A stretch of 64,000 nucleotides of DNA from Adenophora triphylla var. japonica (Eukaryota; Streptophyta; Magnoliopsida; Asterales; Campanulaceae), in NCBI GenBank assembly GCA_022495995.1, contig JAFEMH010001467.1:372001-436000 (forward strand). Reading direction: 5' to 3'. The position numbers and the translations under genes are program-made. The notes under the pieces were generated by a model that made no database searches, was not told the origin of the DNA, and saw only the letters and a list, made by a program, of their open reading frames with translations. This document shows positions 1 through 11,066 of this stretch, piece after piece. How positions within the stretch are numbered: position 1 is the stretch's first letter; every line of letters starts with the position of its first letter.

Positions 1-194
1 ATTACTCGAGTTGACAAATTTCAAGTTCGCCAAGGATTCAAGAATTTTTATATTCTAATATCAAGGTACGATGGAAGGATACTTATGTTACATGCTCTCT
101 TTGTATTGCGACAAATTCAACTACAACTCATTGCAAATTCGAGGACGAATTTTTCGAAGCCGAGGAGAATGATGAAGATCAATAAAGGGATTTG
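1..194 (+). pseudogene. 3' end of Ty3/gypsy polyprotein and PPT, cut by window edge
   Basis: The frame before the LTR reads towards a terminal stop near 186. The wording around 130-175 (a 'gaggacgaatttttcgaa' stretch followed by a Glu/Asp-coding tail) resembles the extreme 3' end of plant Ty3/gypsy polyproteins, just before the polypurine tract. A short purine run (AATAAAGGGA, about 183-192) precedes the probable LTR start. The rest of the element lies outside the window. The family call rests on the position next to an LTR end and on familiar wording, not on a conserved catalytic domain. Confidence 0.45.
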
Positions 195-550
195 TTTATG
201 TTTTAATTCTAATTATTATTGTTATTTTTATTGTTATTTTCGAATTTAATAATATATTATTAGTATTTTCAGGATTAGAAGTAGATTTGAGCTTTATATT
301 GTTATTTTAGGAGTCTATTAAGTTACCTTATAGGTTAAGAGTATTTTTAGATATGTTTGACTTGTTTATCAAGTCATATGAGTCCTATAAAAATAGTTCT
401 ATGTGTAATTTCGAAAATTAGTTGAATGATATTGAATTTTGAGTGTTTACTCTATTAAATCAGTTTTCTCGAGCGAAAATTGACGGTTGATCCTGAATTT
501 CTCGAGCGAAATTCATCGATTAATCTTTATCCAAGTCTTCCGCTGTATCA
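195..550 (+). repeat. 3' LTR of the gypsy element entering from the left
   Basis: AT-rich LTR-like sequence runs from a TG near 195 to a terminal CA at 549-550. The twice-repeated 'tctcgagcgaaaattgac' / 'tctcgagcgaaattcat' wording near its end is typical of gypsy LTRs. The right edge is supported internally: the sequence from 551 (ataatgatgaaaatatatag) is homologous to host DNA at about 55890, where no LTR is present. Only one LTR is visible, so the left edge is approximate. Confidence 0.5.
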
Positions 551-651
551 ATAATGATGAAAATATATAGAAGAAGAAGAATACTTGTGAGTTGCTGAGG
601 ATGATAGTTGCGGATGTTGTATGAGAAAGGGTAAATCTGTCGGAGACATTG

Positions 652-780
652 TTATGCAAGTAATAATCCCGTATGGAGGAGTTCTTCTCCCGTGGCTGGG
701 CACAAACCGAGATGAGCCGATGGCATCGTATCAAAGTAGTCTCTGTTAAGACTGGAGTGTTCTTCGAAATCTTGAGCTGC
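652..780 (-). pseudogene. NAC-domain first-exon remnant
   Basis: On the minus strand one frame gives DTMPSAHLGLCPATGEELLH, a decayed version of the NAC subdomain A signature (PPGF.F.PT.EEL). The same residues appear, better preserved, at 59363-59470 (MPPGYGFVPTGEELMI). Upstream in frame is only a serine-rich stretch coded by GAA repeats, and the frame stops straight after subdomain A. No subdomain B-E follows. I read this as a first-exon fragment of a NAC transcription factor gene, not a working gene. Confidence 0.5.
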
Positions 781-1281
781 AATCACCAATGAGCATGCAA
801 GAGGCTTCTCCGCAAGATAGAAAGATGAAGAAGAAGAAGAAGAACACCACAATCTTAACAGATACTACGTTGATGCGTCAAGAAGAAAAAGAAGAGAGAA
901 GAGAGAAGAGAGAAGAAAGAAAGAGAGAGAGAGAGACTTTAGAAAGATAATATGCCAAGAATAATTAGAGGAAGAATACTACGTGAATAAGAAAAAAAGA
1001 GAGAATAGAGTTACAGTTGGTGTACAGTTGATATTATTTTATAGGCATATATCGACTTTTCTAATTTGAATCCAATTGATAAGTATGATATCCTCATCAA
1101 ATTTCAACCATTTTCAAATTCTAAGACATTCATCACGAACAGATAGAATTTCATACCATTTCTCAGTGGGATTGCTAAAATACTGAATGGACACGCAAAC
1201 TTTTCAAAAAGGGGAAAAGGGAAAAGAAAATACTTGGTGCCCCCAGAGATACATTCATGTTAGAATATTATGTCCTTCCAG

Positions 1282-1463
1282 GTCAGAGTTTCAATTTTTG
1301 TCGGGAAGAAGAAGTAACTCAAAGATTAGTCTGATATGAAGAATTAAAATACTTGGGTTTGGAATGACAAGCTTAAGGTAGGAGCTGATGAAGCTTGAGC
1401 TTGCCGAATTTTTCCACTAATTTTTGTCAGAGTTTCAATTTTTGTCGGGAAGAAGAAGTAACT
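1282..1463. repeat. 38-bp direct repeat pair
   Basis: The 38-bp word beginning gtcagagtttcaatttttgt and ending agtaact occurs exactly at 1282-1319 and again at 1426-1463. A related single copy lies near 60360-60390 in the paralogous segment, so the local duplication happened after the two segments separated. Confidence 0.8.
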
Positions 1464-1500
1464 GAAGAAATAACAAATTTTTCCCCTTCAACTCAACTCT

Positions 1501-2919
1501 ACTTATTCATTGACTATAAGAATCTAACTTGCACCAATCATGCACAAGACTCTATTCTACTGTGAAGAATGAGTTCAGGACACCCAAAATACTTACAGAA
1601 AAGAAATACCCCTCCATCCCTAAATGAATGTCGAAAAAAGTTTCAAACTTGCTTTTGATTGCTGCACCAAAATTGAAATTATTTTGGACATTCATATAGG
1701 GGATAAAGGGAGTATCACATACATTTCCAAACTCGTAGACTTGGGAATACAGCTGACAGTATTTTAGTCAAATTTTATCTGAACTTGTTTGATGAAAATG
1801 GGGACTCCTGCAACACATGAAAATGATTCCTGCAATGCAATGCTATGATTTCCATTTAAAGGCTGCCTAAACATAGTTTATTCTTATCCCACATCACTTA
1901 CAAAATTAAGTGTCAGGAGAAGAACAAGTATAAAAATGTGGTCGTCACATTCAAAATGACTCTGGGCTCTCTAGGATCTGGTGTAATCAGTTATCTGTTT
2001 TGAATGAGTTTTTAGATCTAGGTTATTTGATAGTGCCCCCTAGACGTAACGTACAAGCCAATGAGTCAAGTCAAGTCGGCACGTTAAATACCTCGAGTCA
2101 TGTTTTGAATTGCCGCACCACACCACTAAAACAACCATTGCCTAAATAGCAAAGAGAAAAATTTAAGAGCCTAATATTCACATTTAGCACAGGGTCCCGT
2201 AATTATTAAGACGGATCTAACAATATCTTAGGGGATGTATGACTTGCAATATCGTGGAGTCTCCATTCACTATGCATGTGGCTCATACTTAGCTAAAGGT
2301 CAAAATACATTTATCTCATCAAATTATAATAATAGTAACTTGGGAAGGATTGGAGAAGAAGAGATGTTGGAGGAAACAAATCCTTTGGCTATTGTACCAA
2401 ACAATAATCTGATGAACTCTACGGCATCACCTTGTCAGGGTACGGGCATTTTATCTGTGACTAAATGCGCAATAGGGTTGAGCGTGAGGATGCAATTATA
2501 AATGGTTAGGAGGTGTGCAAGTTCAAAACTCAACTTCTTGGATGAAGAAAGTTGAGGTACCTCATCCAGATCAAGGAGGTATCCTGGAGGTCAAGTTGGG
2601 ATTCTTTCGGTGGCCTATGCATGCATTATCTACTTTAACAATCTCGCCTGCTTTGTATTGCACATGATATCTTTTCACATTTGTGCTCCAAAGAATGGAC
2701 TACTGCAAGTGAAAGTAGTATGATCTTCATCTTTCTGAAAGAGAAAATATTGTTTTTATATAACGTTCTCTCGTTCTCGGTTTATCAAAAATCTATACAC
2801 AGAGAGGAGAAGAAGCCTTGAAATGGTTGGAAGGCGGTGCCATTATTTACATTAGTCCAGCAGCAGAAAACAGAAACAAGTGTAGAAGGTTGATGCAATC
2901 CTCGGCTAGCATCTGACAT
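1501..2919. other. No recognisable gene
   Basis: This is AT-rich unique-looking sequence. An 88-codon open frame at 2235-2501 (+) has no motif I recognise and no supporting context. I see nothing else that can be annotated before the U2 promoter. Confidence 0.5.
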
Positions 2920-2993
2920 ATCCCACATCAGGTTAATAAAAGAAGATGAACAGTCTGACAAGCTACAAAAACTACAGCCCAAGAAGATGAAAG
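2920..2993 (+). promoter_or_regulatory. Plant U-snRNA promoter (USE + TATA-like) separated from its U2 gene
   Basis: ATCCCACATCA at 2920-2930 matches the plant upstream sequence element (RTCCCACATCG) at 10 of 11 positions. A TATA-like tacaaaaa lies at 2964-2971. If the copia insertion and one TSD copy are removed, these sit at about -76 to -66 and -32 to -25 from the U2 start. The 33-nt gap between USE and TATA is the spacing known for plant Pol II snRNA genes; Pol III types are about 10 nt shorter. The promoter is now 13.2 kb from the transcribed region because of the element at 2994-16211. Confidence 0.8.
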
Positions 2994-4131
2994 TGAAAGG
3001 TCCTGTTTACTTTAATCAGATTGAAGAGTTAGGCAGTTAAGGTTTGACAGTTGAGGTGAAATCTTAGCTGTCAGAGGTTAACTGGTTTTAAAGATTGGAG
3101 TTAAATGTGCAGCGGAATAAAAGTGTTTGAAATAATGTAAAGACAAGTGAATAGTGTATGTGTGTGTATATGTGTGTGTGTGTAGTGTGATAATACCAAT
3201 TGAACACAAGGAATTTTAAGGTGGTTCAGAGTTCACTCCTCCTACGTCCACCCTCACTGTCAACCTTGACAAGTGAGATCAATCCACTTAAATCTAGTTC
3301 CCGTTAAGATTTACAAAGGATTGGATAGGCAAGTTCCTTGAACCTCCTCTTCCTAATAAGTACAGTCTATTAGGGATTAAGCTCTACACTGAGCAATTCA
3401 CACTACCCACTTAAAGTCAGTCTTAAGGGGTTCTTACAAATCAGTTTATACACCTGAGATCAGTTACAAGTGTCTTAATGTTGTTTTGATTGTTGGTTGC
3501 AGGTTGAGAAGGTTTGGATGCAAGGTTTGTAGAAGTTGTGTGTAAAAAAAAGGGTATGTCTTCAGTCTTGGAGAGTTCCTTTTATAAGCTAGGAAATAGC
3601 CGTTGGAGGAGACAAGGAGACAAGGGAGTAAATGCATGTTGGAGTTGCATTTAGAGCCTTTGTTGACTGGAGAATAAAATAGCTGGAATCTGCAACCAGG
3701 CATGTGATCTTTATGGAGATGAGCTGGCAACATCTGTATGGAGAGATTTGGACAAGGCACATCTTGGTCATCACAGGATTTCTTCATAGCTGTTGATGTT
3801 GAAGATCATAGCTGTTGAGGAGTGAAACCTTTGCTGTGAGAGAACCTTAGCTGTCAGAGCTAAGTTCTGATCTAGAAGGTTTAGGCATTATGTAATACAT
3901 CATACTACACATGTAATTTAGATGCATTAATGTATATGAGAGGTTTTGAGTGATATCTTAGAGGGATGTTTTGAATCATAGCTGTCCAGTTGATATATAT
4001 AGGAGTGCAGATTGAAGTTGATGGCTTAGCTGTCCAAGGTCATATGTTATCTTGGCTGTCAGATAACATATGATATATTTCTTTGTCAAAACCTATTGTA
4101 ACTATGTGGCTTACATAGTTAGGTCCTAACA
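2994..4131 (-). repeat. copia-1 3' LTR (in element orientation)
   Basis: This 1138-bp LTR begins TGAAAGGTCC and ends GGTCCTAACA, so its two ends carry GGTCC/AGGTCC-like inverted wording. It carries a (TG)n run at about 3159-3183 and seven copies of a (C)TTAGCTGTC / ATAGCTGT(T/C) word. It differs from the 15082-16211 copy almost only at CAG/CTG sites. Confidence 0.93.
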
Positions 4132-4148
4132 ATTTCCCCCTTTTTGGC
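4132..4148 (-). other. copia-1 polypurine tract
   Basis: Read on the minus strand, AAAAAGGGGGAAATT lies directly next to the LTR. This is where plus-strand DNA priming is expected for a minus-strand element. Confidence 0.85.
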
Positions 4149-4346
4149 AAAGTAATATATCTAATAAAGATATAACCTGCAAGATACTCAAGAATGAATA
4201 TACCAATGAAGATGAGAATAATCTTCTTGATTCAATCATCTGAGTCTTAAAACAAAACATATTATCCAAAATAAACAATGTTTTTAAAAGCAGGAATTAA
4301 AGGTAGGGATTAAAAGAGGACTTATCCAAAAAGACATAACATTTTC

Positions 4347-7300
4347 TTAAGAAAATTCATCTCTTTCTCTTCTTGCTGCAAGGATCTCCTCTCTTTCTGC
4401 AAGTAGCACTCTCTTCATCTTGTCCTCAACACCTCTGTAGTACATCTCATTGTTCCATTCCCAGCTCATCTCATCATCATAGGTGAAGGTTTGGTTTTGC
4501 CTTTCCTTGAGAACAGCTTTGGACAGAGGCTCTTCATCATTTCTCAATCTCATAGTACCCCATAAGGGAGCCTTCTTTGGTTTTGAGCTTTGACCCCTTG
4601 TTCCTGCAAATAGGTTAGAAAAGAAGGGGTTTGATTGAAGAGAGATGGGTTGTTGAGTTTGATGTAGAGGTGGATCAGTTGAGACAGTGAGAACAGTAGA
4701 GGTTGAGAGTTGATGCTGTTTCATCACAGAAGCACTATCTTCATCATCACTTGACACAATAACATTTGGAGCAGCACCAGAGGCTCTTTTTCCCAGGTTC
4801 ACAGCTTCTTCATCAGATTCAATGGCCTTTCCTTTGGAGGCCTTCCTCTCAGATTTTGACACAGTTGAGACTTCCAAAATGTGTCTCATCTTGGTTATCA
4901 TTGACCTTGTAAATCTTTGCATGTCTGTAATGGTCACATGATATGGGGGCACAAAAGTTGAAGGATTGAAGTTTGGAGGAAGGTTGGATTGGAGAGATCT
5001 TGTGTTTAGGGGGATGAATGAAGAGGGTACTGAAGATGAAGGAGGAAACATAGCTGTCAGCTTGGTCTTGCAATGACAACCATGATAATGGACTTATTGA
5101 GGCAAATCCTCCAATACATTTCTTTGGCAAGCTCAATGCATAGGGCATACACCAGTGGATGAAGGCATATAAATGCATTCGTTGATATTTGGAAGAGAGG
5201 AGCTGGGAGAACAAAATTTCCCAATCTATTATGGTAGAGATATCCATGAAGTTGGGTAGTAAGGGGGCTTTGTGAAAGAAGGAGTTGGGAAGAGCTATTC
5301 TGTACTTTTTCCATTCCTCATGGGCAAACACTATGAGGCCACATCTATTCCTTGCATGAATCATAATGGAATTTTTGCTTAATGCCCAAGGATTGGAGAC
5401 TAGGTGAGGATTGGCAATTTCGTGGAAATGGGAAATATCCTTCAATCTTTGTGGGCAACATGATAGAGGGGAAGGAAAAGTCAATGTCACAATCTAAAAT
5501 CCAAGGTTCACAAGTAGGAAGGATTTCAGATTCAAGGGAGGGATCAATAGTTTCTTGGTTTTGATCGTGCTCACTAGGTTTAAATTGAGATTCTTGATCA
5601 AAGTTGAGGTTCGTGTTCAAGATTAGGTTGAGGTTCAGTTTCAAGATCAGGTTGGGGCTCGTATCTTGGGTAACAACATGAGGTTCTTGAATTTGAACAG
5701 ATTCAACAAACTTGGATTGAGGTTCGTGTTCGTGAATGGGTTCAAAAAGTGTGGAGTGGATTCAAAGTGAATGGGTTCAAAAAGTGCGGAGTGGATTCAA
5801 AGTGTGAATGCTTACTTTCTTGGCCAAATCTCTCGTGTTTGATAAGTTTCAAGGCTTTTTGGGTTTCTTCCTCTCGTTAGCACTTGTCTTAAGTAATAGA
5901 TAACAAAGGGACATGCTTGGGATCCTCTAAGGAAAGTCCTTCGTAAGCTTTGAAGATGTTTTCGTGGATGGGGGAAGGATCTCGAGGGACTATCGTAGGG
6001 AGATTCTTGACTCGGAGAGAGGGATAGCCGTCGAATGGGAGACATAGGACTTTTATTCCCCTTACCGTAGGCTCATCCTTTTCGTAGCTAGAGCTATTCC
6101 CCCTATCTTTTCAACACTTGGCTCATTTGGACTAATGTTAGAGGGATTAAGATTTAGGATGCCTTGAGCCACAGAGTCATGAGGTGAACTAGATTGGTCT
6201 TTGGATGAGGAGGGTTGAGGAGTGGTTGGTTTCAACTTTTGGATGGGGGAGCATCTTTATCTGTTTTTCTTTTCCTAGAGAAAGTACCGAGAGTAAGAGA
6301 AGGCTTAGAGGTTACCTTGGATGTGGTTTCAAAGCACTTGGGACAACCTTAGCCGTCAGAGATGAAGCTTCCATAGCTGCCCCAGATGATCGTCCAACCT
6401 TAGCCGTCCTCACTTCCATTAGTGACTCAAAGAATGCCTCTTCTCATATCTTCATCAAACTCATCACCTTGAGCTTCACCAAAGATACACAACATCGTGG
6501 ATTTCTTCTTCTTCACCATCATACTCATCAATATCCTTGAAGATAGGATCTCGACCGAGTATCTTCACCGTCGCCGTGCTCCTCGCCTACCATCTTTCCT
6601 TTGTCGCTTTCTTGAGCACTTTCTTGCTCAACACCTATCTCTTCTTGAATTTGCTTTCCTTTACTAAGCTTCTTTCCCTTTCCCGTTCTCTTCATCTTGG
6701 CTAGGCTTTTTCTTCTTTTGATTTTGGTTGGAGAAGTCTCTTGAGATCTTTCTTTTATGACAACATCTTTGTCATGCTTTCTCTTGGATCTTTTGTCATT
6801 CACCATGTTTACCAATCCCCGCCATATCTTCATGTCCTTCTCGCTTTCTTTCAATCTTTGAGAGGCTTCATCAAAATTCTCGTAGCCGTCCCCAAGCTCT
6901 AATTTCTTCTTACCCTTCGCCTTGAAGGTGCTCAAGTTGAAGCTTCGGTTGATACTAGAGATGCGACTCAAGCCACTCATCTTTTAGGGAGGATTTAACC
7001 TTGGAATAAGGTGATGGAGAATTCCACTCATGAATCAAATTGTTCATCCTTGGATTTTGTTTCTTGTATTTCCAAGGAGAGGGAGATATGGCTAATTGAA
7101 AGTTGTGAAGTAAGGCAACACTCCGCTTAACTTCTTTGGTTATCAAACTTAGGGCTTGCTTCCATTCATCGGGACTTATTTGATCAAATGATGACTCGCT
7201 TTCCATCAAACCCTTTGATTACAACATCCATTAGGTTGATTTGAACAAATCAAGGTCCTTCTTTTTGATTGGTTTGTCCGAACCAATAGATAATTGCGCT

Positions 7301-7680
7301 TGGTTTGTCAAAGAACCTTTTGTAGAATGGTTCCAGGTTGTTGTCTTTCCTATTCCGTAGATTTGAAACACCATTGCTTTTGATAGGGATGTTGTAAACC
7401 TTGGACACAATCTTGGGGGTCACATTGATTTCAGTACCTTCAATGGTGGTTTTGATTGCCAAAGTTGATTGTCTTTCTCCTTTCATAAAAATCTCTCTGC
7501 ACAGCTTCTCATAAATAGGAGGTTGAGCTTCCATCATATTGCAGAGATGATTGGATTCCAAGAGTTCTTTGATGAGAGCTCCAACATTGTGCTCATAGAA
7601 CTCAGGTTTGATGAAGTATCCATGGGCTTCGGGTAAGACATGGTTGATCTTAGGACGTAAAGTTTTTAGGGTTTATGAGA
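4347..7680 (-). pseudogene. Extra sense ORF of copia-1 (putative plant transposon protein-like), broken
   Basis: The order on the minus strand is as follows. At 7680-7250 there is an N-terminal part with the wording GTEINVTPKIVSKVYNIP, resembling the region (V.G..V.FSP..IN...G.P) of the 'putative plant transposon protein' family. At 7209-6528 there is a Lys/Glu-rich basic part. At 6420-5500 there is a Ser/Pro/Glu-rich linker. At 5490-4347 there is a C-terminal part that includes MIHARNRCGL and a 234-codon uninterrupted frame ending in an Arg/Glu-rich tail (4347-5051). The last third is matched residue by residue by the plus-strand copy at 62867-64000. Frames are clean below about 5.5 kb and broken above it, where CAG/CTG sites look corrupted. 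The function is unknown; an envelope role sometimes proposed for such 3' ORFs is not supported by any signal or membrane segment seen here. Confidence 0.65.
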
Positions 7681-7893
7681 CAGAAACAGAGGGAATCAAA
7701 GAGTGAATTTGGAAGAGAGAAAGGTGATTGTTAACTGAGGAATTAGTTCGCAAGGTTAAATGATAGTTAAAGGAGGAAATTTGAGTTTGTTTGAACGGCT
7801 AATACGTGGGTTAGTGTAACGGTTAAAAGATAGCATTTAAGATAGTGACTGTTCATGAATAGTGTTTTTTGTCCCACTACTCATTACATGTAC

Positions 7894-7923
7894 AATAACT
7901 CCCCACAAAACAAGGGAGTTATT
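7894..7923. other. Perfect 10-bp-stem hairpin between divergent frames
   Basis: AATAACTCCC (7894-7903) and GGGAGTTATT (7914-7923) are perfect inverted arms around a 10-nt loop. The hairpin lies in the 0.5-kb gap between the minus-strand extra ORF (starting near 7680) and the plus-strand antisense frame (starting near 8198). Confidence 0.75.
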
Positions 7924-8103
7924 TCCGTACACAAAGACGAAATTTCGTAGGAATAAACAGAGAAATTAATGAATATTTGTTAGTGGCAAGTTCCAAACAC
8001 TTCCTCGATTTGGCAAGAGCTAAATTCATAGCCGTCGACTTAAATTACCAACCAAGTCTATTTTGAATGATCATTGCCACTAATTTGACTGAAACTGAAT
8101 TTG

Positions 8104-8112
8104 CCTATAAAA
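8104..8112 (+). promoter_or_regulatory. TATA box of antisense frame
   Basis: CTATAAAAG lies about 90 nt upstream of the first useful plus-strand ATG (8198). That leaves a short leader if transcription starts about 30 nt downstream. It is a good plant TATA match in the right place, on the strand opposite to the element. Confidence 0.55.
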
Positions 8113-8197
8113 GACAATGGTTCAGATGAAGAAATTTACCAAATCCATTTAATTCATAGCAAATGGGAAGACTTGTTTCAAAGTTCACCCTAGCAAA

Positions 8198-9190
8198 ATG
8201 GCTAAGATCACAAGAGACTTGTTTTCCAAAGTCCAAGAGTAGATGAAACAAGAGAGGAGAGATTTGAGAGAGAGTTTCTGTTATATAGACTCCAAACCGA
8301 TATAGGTTTGGAGCGTGAGGTGGATCAAATACTAAAAGATGATCCCACTAAGGAGGAGGAGTTGAAGGAGAGAGAGATAAGAAAAAAGTTTTGGGAGGAG
8401 GAGAGATTAGCACTTTTGGAAGGTGAGGAAAATAGGTTGAGAGAGAGAGCAAAAAGTAAGGGTAAGGCTAAGATAGTTGAAGGGGGAACCAGTTGATCCG
8501 ACAAATAAGGTTAAGCCGTCAAGAAAGGAGAGAGAAGGAGAATCAAGTAGGCCAGCTTAAGGACAAGGTGGAAAGGGTTTATACCTTGGGAGAGCTAGTG
8601 AAGCTTGACGCTGATGAAAGGATTAAGGTTGACACAAAAATTGGTCAACCCGATTTCATAGCCGCCAAGGAATTCACAAATGCCACCAGGATTCTCTAAC
8701 TCTTAGCCAAACAGCTCTGAGGGAATCGAGATAACTTTGCAGGAGTGCAAAGTTCTCCTTCCAAAGTCTATATGAAGTTGTTTTCTCAATTTCTCAAGTG
8801 TTTGAGTCCAATGCTTCTAAATGGTGAGGAGGATGAAGGTCCTCGGGCCTGATCAAGCTATCATTGCACAGTGCAAGTGCAAATTCTTCAGTACCTTCAC
8901 TTTATCTCACCACTTAGTGAGTATCCTCCCTATAATGCAGCTGAAGAGTGGTGGCCAAGGAGGGTCTGTCCTTCTTGCAGCTTCTCAACCTCTCGCTATT
9001 GATCCATTTATGGAAAGGCACCCTGTTTGGTTGGAGAGATATGGAGATATCAAAGAGAGTGCATATTAAGCTCCAGACATTATTTATAGTGATAGAGGAT
9101 ATGGGGATGATTGCTTCCAAGATCAGCCTATGGGATAAACAGATTGACACCTTAGTCGTCAAGGCTTTTCAGAGGTGCTTGCCGAGATGA
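8198..9190 (+). pseudogene. Antisense charged/coiled-coil gene in copia-1
   Basis: The frame starts MAKITRDLFSKVQE at 8198. It continues with frame changes through a very acidic/basic heptad-like stretch (8308-8496, rich in E, K and R), a further K/E-rich part (8493-8699, with LGELVKLDADERI) and a poorer part to about 9190. It is convergent with pol and divergent from the extra sense ORF. The in-frame stop after VQE reads TAG where CAG would fit, and other shifts fall near lost CAG/CTG sites, so the gene may be better than it looks. I recognise no catalytic domain. Antisense ORFs are known in Tat-type gypsy elements but are less expected in copia. Confidence 0.5.
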
Positions 9191-9399
9191 GAAGGAGGGT
9201 TGATGAAGCTTTTGGTAATATGGATTTAGGCTTGTTTTTAAGGTGTTTTGAATTTCTGTAATGTAGGAATGAAGTTTGGTTTTGATAGGTAAGAAGCTTT
9301 TGTATTGAGAAAGGTTAGCTGTCGACAATGTTGTTGACAAAGAACATAGGAAATGATTTGTTCTAATGAATAAGAGTTTTTTTATTTTGGTAGATTAAT

Positions 9400-9980
9400 C
9401 ATGCCTAGCATTGCTCTTAACATCTCAAATCTTTTCTCATCCATAGCCTTTGTTAGGATGTCGTAGACATTATTTTCGCACACACTTTAGCAAGACTAAT
9501 GTTCCCTTTTTCAACATGGTCTCGATGAAGTGATGTCTCGACCTCAATATGCTTTGTCTTTGAGTGTTGGACAGGGTTTTCTCGTCATGGCAATGGTACT
9601 TGAGTTGTCACAAAAGATTGAATGTTGGACAGCTCAATTCCAAAATCTTGTAATTGACTTTTGAGGTAAAGTATTTGTGAACAACACAAACCAAGAAGAA
9701 TATATTCAAATTTCACTGCTGAGGTGGCTACCGAGGTTTGCTTTTACTTGACCATGAAATGATTCTAGATCCAATAAATTGGCATCCACCACTTGTGGAC
9801 TTTCTATCTAGGTTACACCCCGCATAATCGTAGTCATGAATCCAATTAAAGAAAATGGGGATTCAAGAGGATACCACAATCCATAATCGTGGGTTCCTTT
9901 GAGATATCTCGCATTCTCTTGACAAACAGAGAGATGAGACTCCTTGGGATTTGCCTCGAAATCTAGCACAAAGACGTACA
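9400..9980 (-). pseudogene. copia-1 RNase H domain
   Basis: Minus-strand translation gives DYAGCNLDRKSTSGGCQFIG, the classic copia RNase H signature (D..G...DRKSTSGY.F.LG). It is followed by CCSQILYLK and DFGIELSN, which match the (A)AQILW..(L.DFG) end of the domain. Several frame changes interrupt it. It lies directly 3' of RT, as in all Ty1/copia elements. Confidence 0.8.
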
Positions 9981-10858
9981 CTAAACATAATGTCGTGTCT
10001 TGAAGTCACATAGAGAAGGGATCCAATGTAGCTCCCGTAAAGTGTTGGATTTACACTTTGGCCATCGTGATCGCATGAAGTTTGGTTGTGGTTGACAATG
10101 GAGTTTTAGCAGTGTGAAGCAGTATTGCATGTCAAACTTTTTGATCATGTCCCTTGTGTATTTAGCTTGGTTGATGAATATTCCTTCCTCCATTTGCTTG
10201 ACTTGAAGGCCCAAAAAGAAGGTAAGCTCACCAATCATGCTCATTTCAAACCGGTCCTTCATAATATTCCCAAATTCAAGGCACAAGTCTTCATTTGATG
10301 ATCCAAAAATGATGTCATCAACATAGACTTGGATGAGCAACTCGATCATCTCCATATTTTTTGATAAACAAAGTGTTATCAATATGGCCCTTGGTAAATC
10401 CTTTACCAAGGAGATATCTAGATAGGGTGTCATACCAAGCTCTTGGTGCTTGTTTAAGTCCATATAGTGCTTTGTCCAATTTATATACATGATCGTGAAA
10501 CTTGGGATGCTCAAATCCAGGAGGTTGAGAAACAAACACCTTTTCATTTAGGACTCCATTTAGAAATGCACTCTTAACATCCATTTGAAACACTTTCATC
10601 TTTCTTAAATGAAGCATAGGCAAGAAATAGCCTTATAGCTTCAAGTCTTGCAACCGGTGCAAAAGTCTCATCATAGTCAATGCCTTCTTCTTGTCTCGTA
10701 TCCTTGAGCAACCGCCTAGCTTTGTTTCTTACTACAACACCCTCTTCATTCATTTTATTCCTAAACACCCATCTTGTTCCAATGACAGCTTGGTTCTTTG
10801 GCTTAGGAACAAGCTTCCAAACTTTGTTTCTTTCAAATTGCTCTAGTTCTTCCTCCAT
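9981..10858 (-). pseudogene. copia-1 reverse transcriptase
   Basis: The domain starts with the VWKLVPKP...GTRWVFRNKMNE wording. It continues with FQMDVKSAFLNG (first catalytic Asp), LYGLKQAPRAWYD, and VYVDDIIFGS (the YVDD catalytic box), and ends near the FFLGLQVKQ motif. All are hallmark copia RT motifs. The frame is split into at least three pieces (10858-10574, 10623-10318, 10547-9981). Because catalytic motifs are intact and the breaks are short shifts, true inactivation is uncertain. Confidence 0.9.
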
Positions 10859-11066
10859 TGCTTCTATCCAAATCTGGGGTCTTGAAGAGCTTCATTTATC
10901 TTTTCGGGGTTCAATTTGGGAGATGAAGGCACTCATTAGAGAGTCAAGAACAGGCATGTTAGGTGGTATGTCCATTTTGTGTATAGGAAGATCTATATAG
11001 ATGTTTTTGTTTGGAGGGATAATGTGGGTAATGATTTCAAGTTGAGGAATTGATTGAGAGGAGTTG

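Larger units (their letters stand above)
551..1500. repeat. Decayed host segment, paralogous to 55.9-60.5 kb
   Basis: This stretch is homologous to parts of 55887-56190, 57000-57220 and 59900-60480, including the words 'tacagttggtgtaca', 'atttgaatccaattgataag' and 'gatacattcatgttagaatatta'. It is the same ancestral NAC-containing segment now represented at both ends of the window. It contains GA-rich low complexity at about 895-945. No intact gene is present. Confidence 0.65.

Noticed and set aside
2235..2501. 88-codon open frame as a gene
   Set aside because: No motif, no matching exon nearby, and AT-rich sequence of this size often contains such frames.
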